Source: CBDAPE01 sp965198325 (GTDB lineage: Bacteria; Pseudomonadota; Alphaproteobacteria; UBA828; JAPUJA01). From it: a stretch of 64,000 nt of DNA. Each line of letters opens with the position of its first letter. Within the stretch, counting starts at the first letter, position 1. Of this stretch, positions 51,717 to 60,618 are shown piece by piece. The notes beneath the pieces were generated by a model that saw nothing but the letters and a program-made list of their open reading frames with translations, was not told the origin of the DNA and ran no database searches. The translations under genes were made by a program, and so were the position numbers. The stretch spans positions 372,001-436,000 of the forward strand of contig CBDAPE010000015.1 of NCBI GenBank assembly GCA_965198325.1, in the 5' to 3' direction.

Positions 51717-53861
51717 TTAAACCCGCGCCCGCTCGACAGAACTGATGACCGGTGTCGCCCGAAGCGCCGCAACGATGTTCGAGAGATGTTTGATGTCCTC
51801 GACCTCGACGTCGATGGTCATTTCGAAGAAGTCCGAGGACCGGTTCGTAATTTTGAGATTGCTGATATTCCCGAGGTTTTCTGCGATCACCGTCGAGACT
51901 GCACCCAGACTGCCCGGCTCATTCGAAATCACCAGACTGAGCCGGCCCTGGAGGTCGCCCATCGCTTCCGCGTCCGCATCCCACGACAGATCGAGCCATC
52001 GTTCGGGATCGTCCTGAAAGTCTTCAAGGGTTTCGCAATCGATTGTGTGAACGGTCACGCCCTTCCCGGTGGTCACGATACCCACGATCCGTTCGCCCGG
52101 CAGGGCGTGGCAGCAATCGGCGAAATGCACCGCCATACCGGGAATCAGACCCTTGATCGGGATTGCGCTTTCGGCATCCTTGCTTCGCCGACGGACGAGC
52201 GGCAGCACATTGCCGACAACGTCCTTGAGGCGGCGATAGGGAAACACGGCCTCGAGCATCTGACGCCCTGTGAGGTTTCCCTGACCGAGCTTGACGTAGA
52301 GCTCGTCAAGCGAGCGGGATTCGAGTTTGCCCAGAGCATTCTCGATCAGTTTTTCGGAGAAGTCCTGGCCGTCCGTCCGGAACGCCTTTTCCGCGATGCC
52401 CCGTCCTAGCTCGAGATACTGCTCACGCTCCTGGCTGCGCACGAATCTGCGGATCCGGGTTCGGGCCTTGCCGGTCACTACGAAGTTTTCCCAGGTCGGC
52501 GAGGGTGCCGCAACGCCCGACCGTATGATCTCGATCTGGTCACCATTGGAGAGCTCGGTCCGCAGCGGCATCATGCGACCGTTGATCTTCGCCCCAACAC
52601 AACAATCACCGACGTCGGAATGGACGGCATAGGCGAAATCGACCGGTGTCGCTCCTTGTGGCAGAGCAATGAGCTCGCCTTTCGGGGTGAAACAGAAAAC
52701 CTGATCCTGGTACATTTCGAGTTTGGTGTGTTCGAGGAATTCCTCGGGGCCGGCGGCATGCTCGAGAATATCGAGCAGCTCGCGGATCCAGCGATTCTGC
52801 TTTCCTTCGCGTGGACCCGACGCCATGTCCTGTTTGAAGGTCCAGTGCGCGGCAACGCCGAACTCGGCCTCCTCGTGCATGTCCCGGGTGCGAATCTGAA
52901 CCTCGACCCGCTGGCGCTCGGGGCCGATGACTCCGGTGTGCATCGAGCGGTAGCCGTTGGGCTTGGGCGTGCTGATGTAATCCTTGAAGCGCCCCGGGAC
53001 CACACGATAGGCGCGATGCAAGACGCCCAGGGCGCGATAGCAATCGTCCTCGTTTTCGACCAGGGCTCGGAAGGCAATCACGTCCGAGAGCTGTTCGAAT
53101 GTGACGTGCTTATGCTGCATCTTGCGCCAAATCGAATAGGGTCGCTTCTCGCGGCCGGTGATGACGGCCTCGATGTCTCCCTCGGCGAGGGTCATCGTGA
53201 GCGCGTCGATGATCCGCGGTAAGAGATTGCCACCCTGTTCGCGCAGGAAATCGAGCCGGGTGACGATCGATTCGTGAGCTTCGGGATAAAGCACCTTGAA
53301 GGCGAGATCTTCGAGTTCGTCCTTCATCGCGTTCATACCGATGCGCTCGGCTAACGGGGCATAAATATCGAGAGTCTCACTTGCGATCAGCCGGCGCTTC
53401 TCCGCATCGGCGACGAAATGCAAGGTCCGCATGTTGTGCAGCCGATCAGCCAGCTTGACCAGCAGGACCCGGATGTCCTCCGACATGGCGAGGAGCAATT
53501 TGCGGAAGTTCTCCGCCTGCTTCGTCTGGTCCGATTGGAGCTCAAGACGCGAGAGCTTGGTCACGCCGTCGACCAGGCGGGCAATCGTGGACCCGAACAG
53601 GGATTCGATCTCTTCGAGCGTGGCGAGCGTATCTTCGATGGTATCGTGCAGCAGCGCCGTGATGATCGACGCGCCGTCGAGCTTGAGCTGGGTGAGGATG
53701 CCCGCGACTTCGAGGGGGTGTGAAAAGTAGGGGTCGCCAGATGCGCGCTTTTGGCTGCCGTGGGCCTTCATCGAGAAGACGTAGGCCCGATTGATCGCGT
53801 CTTCGTCGGCCATCGGATCGATAGCCTTGACGCTCTCAACGAGTTCGTATTGTCGGATCAC
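51717..53861 (-). CDS. rsh: Bifunctional (p)ppGpp synthetase/hydrolase (Rsh)
   Basis: The single RelA/SpoT homologue of alphaproteobacteria makes and breaks the stringent alarmone. The 714 residues contain the HD hydrolase domain (FSHPLEVAGILTQL, ALLHDTIEDT), the synthetase domain (GREKRPYSIWRKM, DVIAFRALVENEDDCY, GYRSMHTGVIGPERQRVEVQ), the TGS domain (VFCFTPKGELIALPQGATPV), and a C-terminal ACT domain (SLGAVSTVIAENLGNISNLK). Both catalytic domains look intact. It follows rpoZ on the same strand, as is typical. Confidence 0.97.
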   Translation of the reverse strand: MIRQYELVESVKAIDPMADEDAINRAYVFSMKAHGSQKRASGDPYFSHPLEVAGILTQLKLDGASIITALLHDTIEDTLATLEEIESLFGSTIARLVDGVTKLSRLELQSDQTKQAENFRKLLLAMSEDIRVLLVKLADRLHNMRTLHFVADAEKRRLIASETLDIYAPLAERIGMNAMKDELEDLAFKVLYPEAHESIVTRLDFLREQGGNLLPRIIDALTMTLAEGDIEAVITGREKRPYSIWRKMQHKHVTFEQLSDVIAFRALVENEDDCYRALGVLHRAYRVVPGRFKDYISTPKPNGYRSMHTGVIGPERQRVEVQIRTRDMHEEAEFGVAAHWTFKQDMASGPREGKQNRWIRELLDILEHAAGPEEFLEHTKLEMYQDQVFCFTPKGELIALPQGATPVDFAYAVHSDVGDCCVGAKINGRMMPLRTELSNGDQIEIIRSGVAAPSPTWENFVVTGKARTRIRRFVRSQEREQYLELGRGIAEKAFRTDGQDFSEKLIENALGKLESRSLDELYVKLGQGNLTGRQMLEAVFPYRRLKDVVGNVLPLVRRRSKDAESAIPIKGLIPGMAVHFADCCHALPGERIVGIVTTGKGVTVHTIDCETLEDFQDDPERWLDLSWDADAEAMGDLQGRLSLVISNEPGSLGAVSTVIAENLGNISNLKITNRSSDFFEMTIDVEVEDIKHLSNIVAALRATPVISSVERARV

Positions 53862-53958
53862 GTCCCGTCACCGGAGCCGGCCGCGACGGCCGGCGCATAT
53901 CCACGCGAGGGCTGGGGTGGAATCGGAGGCGCCCCGTGCGCCGGGTCGATCCCCGCCG

Positions 53959-54459
53959 TCACTCCCCCTCGGGAGCGGGGCCATCCGCGGCCAACGCCGC
54001 AGCGAGCTCGGGGTCCGGCTGGGCGTCGCCTTGCTCTTCGCCGCCGGCTTCGGCGGCCACCGCAGTGTCCGGCTCGGTGTCGCCTTGCTTTTCGCCGCTT
54101 GCTTCGGCAGCCATCGCCGCCGCGGCGGCGGCGGCGGCATCGACCGTGTCATCACGCGATTCACCGGTCACGCCCGCCCAGGCTTGCTCGGCCGTAAGCA
54201 AGGTGATGACATCTTCCTCGGGCTCGTCGATCTCGGGACCCCGCCGCAGGCTCTGAATGAGCTCCTGGTGGAGTTTCTCCGGCTCGATCGTGCCTTCCGC
54301 GATCTCGCGCAAGGCGACGACCGGGTTCTTGTCGTTGTCCCGCTCGACAGTCAGGACAGCGCCCGAACCGATGTCGCGCGAGCGCTGGGCCGCCAACATA
54401 ACCAGCTCGAAACGGTTGGGGATACGCGTAATACAGTCTTCGACGGTCAATCGCGCCAT
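53959..54459 (-). CDS. rpoZ: RNA polymerase omega subunit with a long repetitive tail
   Basis: The omega subunit assists RNA polymerase assembly. The first 80 residues are standard: MARLTVEDCITRIPNRFELV, LAAQRSRDIGSGA, and NPVVALREIAEGTI. The protein then continues to 166 residues, against about 90-130 usually. The extension has a run of Ala and two tandem 18-residue units beginning GEKQGDTEPD and GEEQGDAQPD. The tail is acidic, alanine-rich and probably disordered. Its role is unknown. Confidence 0.94.
   Translation of the reverse strand: MARLTVEDCITRIPNRFELVMLAAQRSRDIGSGAVLTVERDNDKNPVVALREIAEGTIEPEKLHQELIQSLRRGPEIDEPEEDVITLLTAEQAWAGVTGESRDDTVDAAAAAAAAMAAEASGEKQGDTEPDTAVAAEAGGEEQGDAQPDPELAAALAADGPAPEGE
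53998..54106 (-). repeat. Two tandem 54-base repeats in rpoZ
   Basis: Two copies of an 18-codon unit offset by 54 bases (for example GTCGCC at 54025 and 54079) encode the GE(E/K)QGD-containing units. Just upstream in reading order lies a GCC/GCG run encoding about eight alanines (54118-54145). Both invite copy-number change without loss of frame. Confidence 0.7.
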
Positions 54460-54554
54460 GGCGCCAATCTCCGGATAATCATGTCAGGCGTGGAATGTCG
54501 CCTTTTACATATCGCGCGAATCCGCGCAACGCAACGAAATTGCACGATAAATTT

Positions 54555-55106
54555 TCAATTCCGACCCGGATCCTCGAGCGGTTCGAGCGGCGCGTCACCG
54601 CCAAGCGTCTCGATCATGGCGGCCACCGACAGTCCGAGTCGAGGGTGGCGCCAGTCGGGTGCGACCTCAGCTAGCGGGACCAGTACGAAGGCCCGTTCGT
54701 GAAGCCGCGGATGCGGCACGACGAGGCCGCCCGCACCGTCGCCTTCGATGATCCGATCGTCATAGGCAATCAAATCGAGATCGAGTTCCCGGGCGGCGTT
54801 CCGATCGCCCCGAATTCGCCCGAAACGCCGTTCTACCGCAAGCAACGTCGCGAGCAAATCCACCGGCTCCTGGCGGGTTTCGACCGCGGCGATGCCGTTC
54901 ACATACCAGGGTTGGCCGGAGGGCGGCACCGGTGCGTTGCGATACCAGCGAGACCGTCGGAGGGTTTTAACACCCTGTTCCTCAAGCACCTCCAGCGCGG
55001 CCGCAAGCCCGTCTGCCGGGGGCCCGTAGCACGCCGTCGGAAGGTTCGCGCCGAGAGCAATTAATATCAAAATTCCGTGACCTCTCCGCCTGAAAGCTTT
55101 CGCCAT
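54555..55106 (-). CDS. folK: 2-amino-4-hydroxy-6-hydroxymethyldihydropteridine pyrophosphokinase
   Basis: FolK transfers pyrophosphate from ATP to hydroxymethyldihydropterin in folate synthesis. The 183 residues show ILIALGANLP near residue 13, RRSRWYRNAPVPPSGQPWYV with the pterin-binding region, ERRFGRIRGDRNAARELDLD and LIAYDD with Mg-binding Asp residues, and VVPHPRLHERAFVLVPLAEV. The start shares a divergent promoter region with the NYN gene. Confidence 0.95.
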   Translation of the reverse strand: MAKAFRRRGHGILILIALGANLPTACYGPPADGLAAALEVLEEQGVKTLRRSRWYRNAPVPPSGQPWYVNGIAAVETRQEPVDLLATLLAVERRFGRIRGDRNAARELDLDLIAYDDRIIEGDGAGGLVVPHPRLHERAFVLVPLAEVAPDWRHPRLGLSVAAMIETLGGDAPLEPLEDPGRN

Positions 55107-55221
55107 GGTTTATAGTCGCGCTAGCAGCAAAAAGGCCAGCGCGGCAGCGCTACAATTGACGCCGTCCTGGCGAAACGCGGCAGTTATCGTCCCGGTCCGC
55201 ACGGCAACAGGTGTTCGTTTA

Positions 55222-55803
55222 ATGAATTTTTACCCGCAGGAACAGATTGGGCTCTTCATCGATGGCGCCAATCTTTACGCCGCCGCCCGCGCACTGGGGA
55301 TCGATATCGACTACAAGCGGTTGCTTGAGGAATTCGCCTCGAAGGGTCGCCTCGTGCGGTCATTCTATTACACGGCGCTTGTCGAAGATCAGGAATATTC
55401 GCCGATCCGGCCGCTGGTCGACTGGCTCGACTACAACGGCTACACCATGGTCACGAAGCCGACCAAGGAATTCACGGATTCGACTGGGCGGCGAAAGATC
55501 AAGGGCAATATGGATATCGAACTCGCCATCGACGTCATGGAGATGGCGCCCTACCTCGATCACGTCGTGCTGTTCTCGGGCGACGGCGATTTCCGTCGCC
55601 TGGTCGAAGCCGTTCAGCGCAAGGGGGTGCGGGTGTCCGTCGTGAGCACCGTGCGCTCGAGCCCGCCTATGGTCGCCGACGAGCTCCGCCGCCAGGCCGA
55701 CAGTTTTCTTGAGCTTCAGGACCTCGCGTCGCGGATCGCCCGCGAGCCGAACGACGACCCTGAAAGCGGTGTAAACTCCGGCAAAATCCTGCGGACCGCG
55801 TGA
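55222..55803 (+). CDS. NYN-domain protein (LabA/DUF88 family), putative nuclease
   Basis: NYN domains are PIN-like folds with a cluster of Asp residues that usually cut RNA. From the ATG at 55222 the protein is 193 residues, with GLFIDGANLYAAARALGIDI, GNMDIELAIDVMEMAPYLDH and VVLFSGDGDFRRLVEAVQRK supplying the acidic residues. The C-terminus ADELRRQADSFLELQDL is typical of the LabA/DUF88 group. An open frame begins at 55105 but similarity starts here. It overlaps the downstream glycosylase gene as GTGA. Confidence 0.9.
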   Translation: MNFYPQEQIGLFIDGANLYAAARALGIDIDYKRLLEEFASKGRLVRSFYYTALVEDQEYSPIRPLVDWLDYNGYTMVTKPTKEFTDSTGRRKIKGNMDIELAIDVMEMAPYLDHVVLFSGDGDFRRLVEAVQRKGVRVSVVSTVRSSPPMVADELRRQADSFLELQDLASRIAREPNDDPESGVNSGKILRTA

Positions 55804-56435
55804 CTGGCCCGGCACCCGATTGCGCGCTTTGCCCCCGGCTCGCAGGCTACCGCGACGAGAACCGCGACGCCCATCCTGACTGGCACAACGCGCCGGTGTC
55901 GAGCTTCGGAAAAATCGACGCCCGGCTTCTGATCGTCGGGCTCGCCCCAGGCGTAAAGGGCGCTAACCGGACGGGCCGCCCGTTTACCGGTGATTACGCC
56001 GGCGACCTGCTGTTTCCGACGTTGGTGAAATTTGGCTTTGCGGCAGGTGAATATGGCGCCCGGCCCGACGACGGCCTCGCGCTCATCGATTGCCGGATTA
56101 CAAACGCGGTCCGCTGTGTGCCACCTGCCAACAAGCCGGTAGGAGCCGAAATTGCGAACTGTCGGCCGTTCCTTTCTGCCGAGATTGCATTGCTTTCCCG
56201 TCCCCCCGCGATCCTAGCGCTGGGCCGGATCGCCCACGACAGCGTGCTCGCCGCACTGGGCGTGCGCCGCGCCAGCTATCCCTTCGCCCATGGCGCGGTA
56301 CACGAGCTCGACGGCGTCTTGCTCGTGGATAGCTATCACTGCTCGCGCTACAACACTCAAACTAGGCGACTCACCGAAGCGATGTTTCACGGCGTATTCG
56401 CGGATCTGCGGTCCCGGCTCGACCGCGCAGGCTAG
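55800..56435 (+). CDS. Uracil-DNA glycosylase, family 5-like (UdgB)
   Basis: This 211-residue protein removes uracil or deaminated bases from DNA. GTG start. The iron-sulfur Cys residues can be seen in CALCPRL and in DCRITNAVRCVPPANKP with NCRPFL; the active-site segments are IVGLAPGVKGANRTGRPFTG with DYAG, and DSYHCSRYNTQTRRL near the C-terminus. These features fit family 5 better than family 4. Start overlap with the NYN gene implies coupled translation. Confidence 0.9.
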   Translation: MTGPAPDCALCPRLAGYRDENRDAHPDWHNAPVSSFGKIDARLLIVGLAPGVKGANRTGRPFTGDYAGDLLFPTLVKFGFAAGEYGARPDDGLALIDCRITNAVRCVPPANKPVGAEIANCRPFLSAEIALLSRPPAILALGRIAHDSVLAALGVRRASYPFAHGAVHELDGVLLVDSYHCSRYNTQTRRLTEAMFHGVFADLRSRLDRAG

Positions 56436-56662
56436 ACCAAAATTCGATAGAGACTCATAAGCGGAACCGGGTCCGCAATACCTGCCGGTTCGGCTTGCGG
56501 CAGCGGCGGACCAAATCATACGTTTGGGCGGCCGGTTCCACGAAAAAATTCCGGCGGGCCTGCGAGATGCGCGGGTTACCCGGCCGCCTGATTGGAACGA
56601 TGCTAAGCGCGAGCATATACGCGCTTGTCCGCGGTCCCGATTCGGAGTGAGATGAGCCCGCC

Positions 56663-57403
56663 ATGGTTGAAGACCAGAAGACCCTGATCCTGACCGGTGC
56701 CAGCCGCGGCATCGGACATGCGACCGTCAAGCGATTTTCGAGCGCGGGGTGGCGCGTGATCACCTGCTCGCGCCATGCCTTCCCGGAGGATTGCCCGTGG
56801 GAAGCCGGACCCGAGGATCATTTGCAGTTGGATCTCGGCGACGAAGCCTCGATTGCCGCCGGGATCGGCGAGCTGCGCCAACGCCTGACCGGCGGACGGC
56901 TCGACGCCCTGGTCAACAACGCCGGTATCTCGCCGAAGGGCGAAAACGGACCGCGGCTCAACAGTCTGGAGACTTCGCCCGGCGTCTGGCGGCAGGTTTT
57001 CGAGGTCAATTTCTTTGCGCCGATCCTTCTGGCGCGAGGCCTGATCGATGAACTTAAAGCGGCTCGGGGCGCGATCGTCAACGTGACGTCAATCGTCGGC
57101 ACTCAGGTTCATCCCTTCGCGGGTACGGCTTATGCCACCTCCAAGGCGGCGCTCGCAAGCCTGACCCGCGAGATGGCGCATGATTTCGGACCCCACGGCA
57201 TCCGGGTCAACGCCATCGCGCCGGGCGAGATCAAGACCGCGATGCTCTCACCCGAAACCGAGGACGAGCTGTTGCCGGATATTCCTTTAGGCCGCCTGGG
57301 AACGCCCGAGGAGGTCGCCTCGATCATCTACGTTCTGTGTACGAATGCGAGCAGCTACGTGACCGGCGCCGAAATCCACATCAACGGCGGCCAGCACGTC
57401 TAG
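56663..57403 (+). CDS. SDR-family oxidoreductase
   Basis: A 246-residue short-chain dehydrogenase: TGASRGIGHATVKRFSSAGW for cofactor binding, LVNNAGISPKGENGP, the Ser in VNVTSIVGTQ, and YATSKAALASLTREMA. The end GAEIHINGGQHV is standard. GGAG precedes the ATG. It stands alone, convergent with korB. 3-oxoacyl reductase-like annotation is possible; the substrate is unknown. Confidence 0.88.
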   Translation: MVEDQKTLILTGASRGIGHATVKRFSSAGWRVITCSRHAFPEDCPWEAGPEDHLQLDLGDEASIAAGIGELRQRLTGGRLDALVNNAGISPKGENGPRLNSLETSPGVWRQVFEVNFFAPILLARGLIDELKAARGAIVNVTSIVGTQVHPFAGTAYATSKAALASLTREMAHDFGPHGIRVNAIAPGEIKTAMLSPETEDELLPDIPLGRLGTPEEVASIIYVLCTNASSYVTGAEIHINGGQHV

Positions 57404-57421
57404 GACGTGTCGCGCCGCGTC

Positions 57422-58471
57422 TCACGTCGCGGACTCGTCGTCCTCGACGGTCCAGGTGCGGCCGTGACGAAGCAGTGCGCTGACCCCCTCGACCGGCTCG
57501 TCCGCGCGCGCCAGCTCGATCTGCTCGCGCAGGCTGGCGTCGTAAGTCGGCGCAGGATCGCAGTAGATCACACCGAGCGCGGCCGGAAATTCGGGCGGCT
57601 CGAGGGCGACTAGCAGGTTGGCGAGGCTTTTGTCGGTTTCGTCGTGAACGACGATGTCGTCGATCGTCACGCCATTCTCGCCGACCGTGACCGGCTCGAG
57701 CTCGTAATGTCCCGGCGCGATGCGCAGGCCCCGGTCGCCCTCCGCACCGTAGAGCAGCGGCTCGCCGTGCTCGAGATGGAGCTGATTGTCCGCCGCGACA
57801 TCCTTCTCCGTGAAATGAGCGAACACCTTGTCGTTATAGACGATGCAGTTCTGCACGATTTCGATGAACGAAGCGCCGCGGTGCGTGTGCGCCCGATGGA
57901 ACACACCGGGCAGGCGCTTCTGCAGGGTATCGACAGAGCGGGCGACGAAGCGCGAGCCCGCGCCCAGCGCGAAGGCGCAGGGCGAGACCGGCGCTTCGAT
58001 CGAGCCCGTGGGCGTCGACGGCGAGTGGGTTCCACGCTTCGACGTCGGCGAATACTGACCCTTCGTCAAACCGTAGATCTCGTTGTTGAACAACAGAAGC
58101 TGCATGTCGACATTGCGGCGGAGCACGTGCAGCAGATGGTTGCCGCCGATCGACAGCCCGTCGCCGTCGCCCATGATCACCCAGACATCGAGCGCCGGAT
58201 TAGCCAGCTTGACACCCGTCGCAAACGCCGGCGCCCGGCCGTGGATCGTGTGAAAGCCGTAGGTCGACATGTAATAGGGAAAGCGCGCCGCGCAGCCGAT
58301 GCCCGAGATGAAGACGTAATTCTCCTTGGGCACGCCGAGATCGGGCATGGTGCGCTGGAGCGTCTTGAGGATCGCGTAGTCGCCGCAGCCCGGACACCAG
58401 CGGACCTCCTGGTCGGATGCGAAATCCTTTGCGGTGAGCGTCAGTTCCGGAGCGAGTTCACCCATCGTCAA
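57422..58471 (-). CDS. korB: 2-oxoacid:ferredoxin oxidoreductase, beta subunit
   Basis: KorB binds thiamine diphosphate and joins KorA to oxidise a 2-oxoacid, probably 2-oxoglutarate, to its acyl-CoA with ferredoxin as acceptor. The 349 residues show VRWCPGCGDYAILKTLQRTM with the cluster Cys residues, SGIGCAARFPYYM, the ThDP motif VIMGDGDGLSIGGNHLLHVL, and NNEIYGLTKGQYSPTSKRGT. The start overlaps korA as ATGA. Confidence 0.93.
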   Translation of the reverse strand: MTMGELAPELTLTAKDFASDQEVRWCPGCGDYAILKTLQRTMPDLGVPKENYVFISGIGCAARFPYYMSTYGFHTIHGRAPAFATGVKLANPALDVWVIMGDGDGLSIGGNHLLHVLRRNVDMQLLLFNNEIYGLTKGQYSPTSKRGTHSPSTPTGSIEAPVSPCAFALGAGSRFVARSVDTLQKRLPGVFHRAHTHRGASFIEIVQNCIVYNDKVFAHFTEKDVAADNQLHLEHGEPLLYGAEGDRGLRIAPGHYELEPVTVGENGVTIDDIVVHDETDKSLANLLVALEPPEFPAALGVIYCDPAPTYDASLREQIELARADEPVEGVSALLRHGRTWTVEDDESAT

Positions 58472-60342
58472 GTCTCCAGTCGGGAGCGGATGGCGTCCTC
58501 GATTTCCGACACCTTGAAAGGCTGGCCGGTCACCTTGTCGAGGCTCTCCGCCGGAAGCAGGTATTCGCTGCGCAACAGGGTCACAAGTTGGCCGTTGTTC
58601 ATCTCGGGCACGAGGATCTTGTCGAAGCGCCCGAGCAACGCGCCGAGATTGGCGGGCAGCGGCCAGATATAGCGCAAGTGGACATGGGCGGCGTCGAGCC
58701 CGCTTTCGCGCGCCCGGCGCACGCCCTGGAAGATCGGGCCATAGGTCGAGCCCCAGCCAACCACCGCGAGCGCGCCGTCGGTATCGCCGATCTCGACCTC
58801 CTGCTCGGGCACATGGTCGGCGATGCCCGCGATCTTGTCGTCGCGCAGACTGGTCATGCGTTGGTGGTTCGCCGGATCGTAGGAGATGTTGCCGGTATCG
58901 TAATCGCGCTCGATGCCGCCGATCCGGTGCTCGAGGCCCGGCGTACCGGGAATCGCCCAGTTCCGCGCCAGCGTCGTCTCATCCCGTGCGGCGGGCTGAA
59001 AGTCGGCAGGGTCGGTCCGGAAATTGACCGGGAACGGCTCGATCTCATCGACGTCGGGGATGCGCCAGGGCTCAGCGGCGCTCGCGAGGTAGCCGTCGGC
59101 CAGCAGCATGACCGGGGTCATGAACTTGGACGCGATGCGCACGGCCTCGATCGCGGTCTCGAAGCAGTCGGACGGCGAATGGGCGGCCATGACGACGAGC
59201 GGCGAATCGGCGTTGCGGCCGAACACCGCCTGGTAGAGATCGGACTGCTCGGTCTTGGTGGGCAGGCCCGTCGACGGCCCGCCGCGCTGCCAGTTGACGA
59301 TCACGAGGGGCAGTTCCACGGCGACGGCGAGTCCGATCGCCTCGGTCTTGAGCGCGATACCCGGGCCCGAACTCGAGGTCACCCCCAGCGCGCCCGCGTA
59401 GGATGCGCCGATCGCCGCGCAGACGGCCGCAATTTCGTCCTCCGCTTGGAAGGTCATGACGCCGGACCGCTTGAGGTTGGCGAGCTTGTGCAGGAGTGGC
59501 GAGCTCGGCGTGATCGGATAGGAGCCGAAGAACAGGTCGAGGCCTGCGAGCTTGGTCCCCTCGAGCAGGCCGAGCGCCATCGCCTCGGAGCCGACGATGG
59601 TCCGGTAGAGCCCCGGTTGGAGATGGGCCTTGGGCACCGCGTAGGTCGAGATGCCGCTTGGCAGCTCGGCGGTTTCGCCATAGGCATGGCCGGCGTTGAG
59701 CGCCGCCACATTGGCTTCCGCCAGTTCGGGCCGGGCGGCGAATTTCTGCTTGAGCCACTCAATCGTATCCGCACGTTTACGGCCGTACATCCAGAGCGTC
59801 AGCCCGAGGGTCCAGATGTTCTTGCAGCGCAGCGCTTCCTTCTGGCTCAGGCCGAAGTCGCGGACCGCGGCGAGGGTCATCTTCGAGATGTCCAGCGGCA
59901 GCACCCGGAACGGCGCCAGTGTGCCGTCCTCCAGGGGGTTCTCCGTATAGCCCGCCTTGCGAAGATTGCTGTCTGAAAAGGCGCCGGTGTTGACCACTAC
60001 CATGGCGCCTGGCCGGAGCTCTCCCAGATTGACCTTGAGCGCCGCGGGGTTGAGCGCGACCAGGACGTTGGGCTCGTCGCCCTCGGTCATCACCTCATGT
60101 GCGGAGAAATTGATCTGGAACGCGGAGACGCCGTAGGTGGTGCCCGCCGGCGCGCGGATCTCGGCGGGGTAATCGGGAAAGGTGGCGAATTCGTGGCCGC
60201 CCAATGCCGTCGACTGGGTGAAATGATCGCCTGTCAGCTGGATGCCGTCGCCCGAATCGCCGGCGAACCGGATGACCACCGATTCGAGAGCGGCGCGCCC
60301 CTTCTGCCCAGAGGGAGGGGTTTCCGAAACTGCCGTGTCCAT
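58468..60342 (-). CDS. korA: 2-oxoacid:ferredoxin oxidoreductase, fused gamma/alpha subunit
   Basis: The 624-residue protein joins the gamma domain (ESVVIRFAGDSGDGIQLTGD, FPDYPAEIRAPAGTTYGVSA, about residues 20-200) to the alpha domain (GSEAMALGLLEGTKLAGLDL, FFGSYPITPSSPLLHKLANL, TSSSGPGIALKTEAIGLAVA). This is the two-subunit KorAB type known from aerobic bacteria. With KorB it can replace or complement 2-oxoglutarate dehydrogenase and yields reduced ferredoxin. A GGACCC-GGGTCC dyad lies 28 bases upstream of the start. Confidence 0.93.
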   Translation of the reverse strand: MDTAVSETPPSGQKGRAALESVVIRFAGDSGDGIQLTGDHFTQSTALGGHEFATFPDYPAEIRAPAGTTYGVSAFQINFSAHEVMTEGDEPNVLVALNPAALKVNLGELRPGAMVVVNTGAFSDSNLRKAGYTENPLEDGTLAPFRVLPLDISKMTLAAVRDFGLSQKEALRCKNIWTLGLTLWMYGRKRADTIEWLKQKFAARPELAEANVAALNAGHAYGETAELPSGISTYAVPKAHLQPGLYRTIVGSEAMALGLLEGTKLAGLDLFFGSYPITPSSPLLHKLANLKRSGVMTFQAEDEIAAVCAAIGASYAGALGVTSSSGPGIALKTEAIGLAVAVELPLVIVNWQRGGPSTGLPTKTEQSDLYQAVFGRNADSPLVVMAAHSPSDCFETAIEAVRIASKFMTPVMLLADGYLASAAEPWRIPDVDEIEPFPVNFRTDPADFQPAARDETTLARNWAIPGTPGLEHRIGGIERDYDTGNISYDPANHQRMTSLRDDKIAGIADHVPEQEVEIGDTDGALAVVGWGSTYGPIFQGVRRARESGLDAAHVHLRYIWPLPANLGALLGRFDKILVPEMNNGQLVTLLRSEYLLPAESLDKVTGQPFKVSEIEDAIRSRLET

Positions 60343-60369
60343 GACCGTCGTTACTTTCCGTATCTTTAT

Positions 60370-60386
60370 GGACCCTTAAGGGGTCC
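60370..60386. promoter_or_regulatory. Perfect dyad upstream of korA, candidate operator
   Basis: GGACCC-TTAAG-GGGTCC is a perfect six-base inverted repeat 28 bases before the korA ATG. The surrounding 276-base gap between korA and smpB holds no gene and includes AT-rich sequence (60410-60455) that could carry the korAB promoter on the minus strand. A regulator binding site is plausible; the factor is not known. Confidence 0.4.
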
Positions 60387-60618
60387 AAGAACTCACCATT
60401 TGGATATGGATGCGGCGCTTATCGATTTCAATCGAAGGTTAATATTCACATGCCGATATCCGGCGTTATCGTCTTGCGGATGCCGCCGCCTTACGACGAG
60501 GCGGTTGAACTGACGGATCGTTGGAAACACTCGCGCCGCCCCAGTTTCAGAACCCAAAGACCTCTTAGAACACCGTCGAATGGCAAGGTCAAGAGCATCC
60601 CGCCGCCGCGTCCGCGGC

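Noticed and set aside
58588..59976. A 462-codon open frame on plus across korA
   Set aside because: Antisense shadow; composition is dominated by Arg, Gly, Asp and Val as expected from the mirror of a GC-rich coding sequence.
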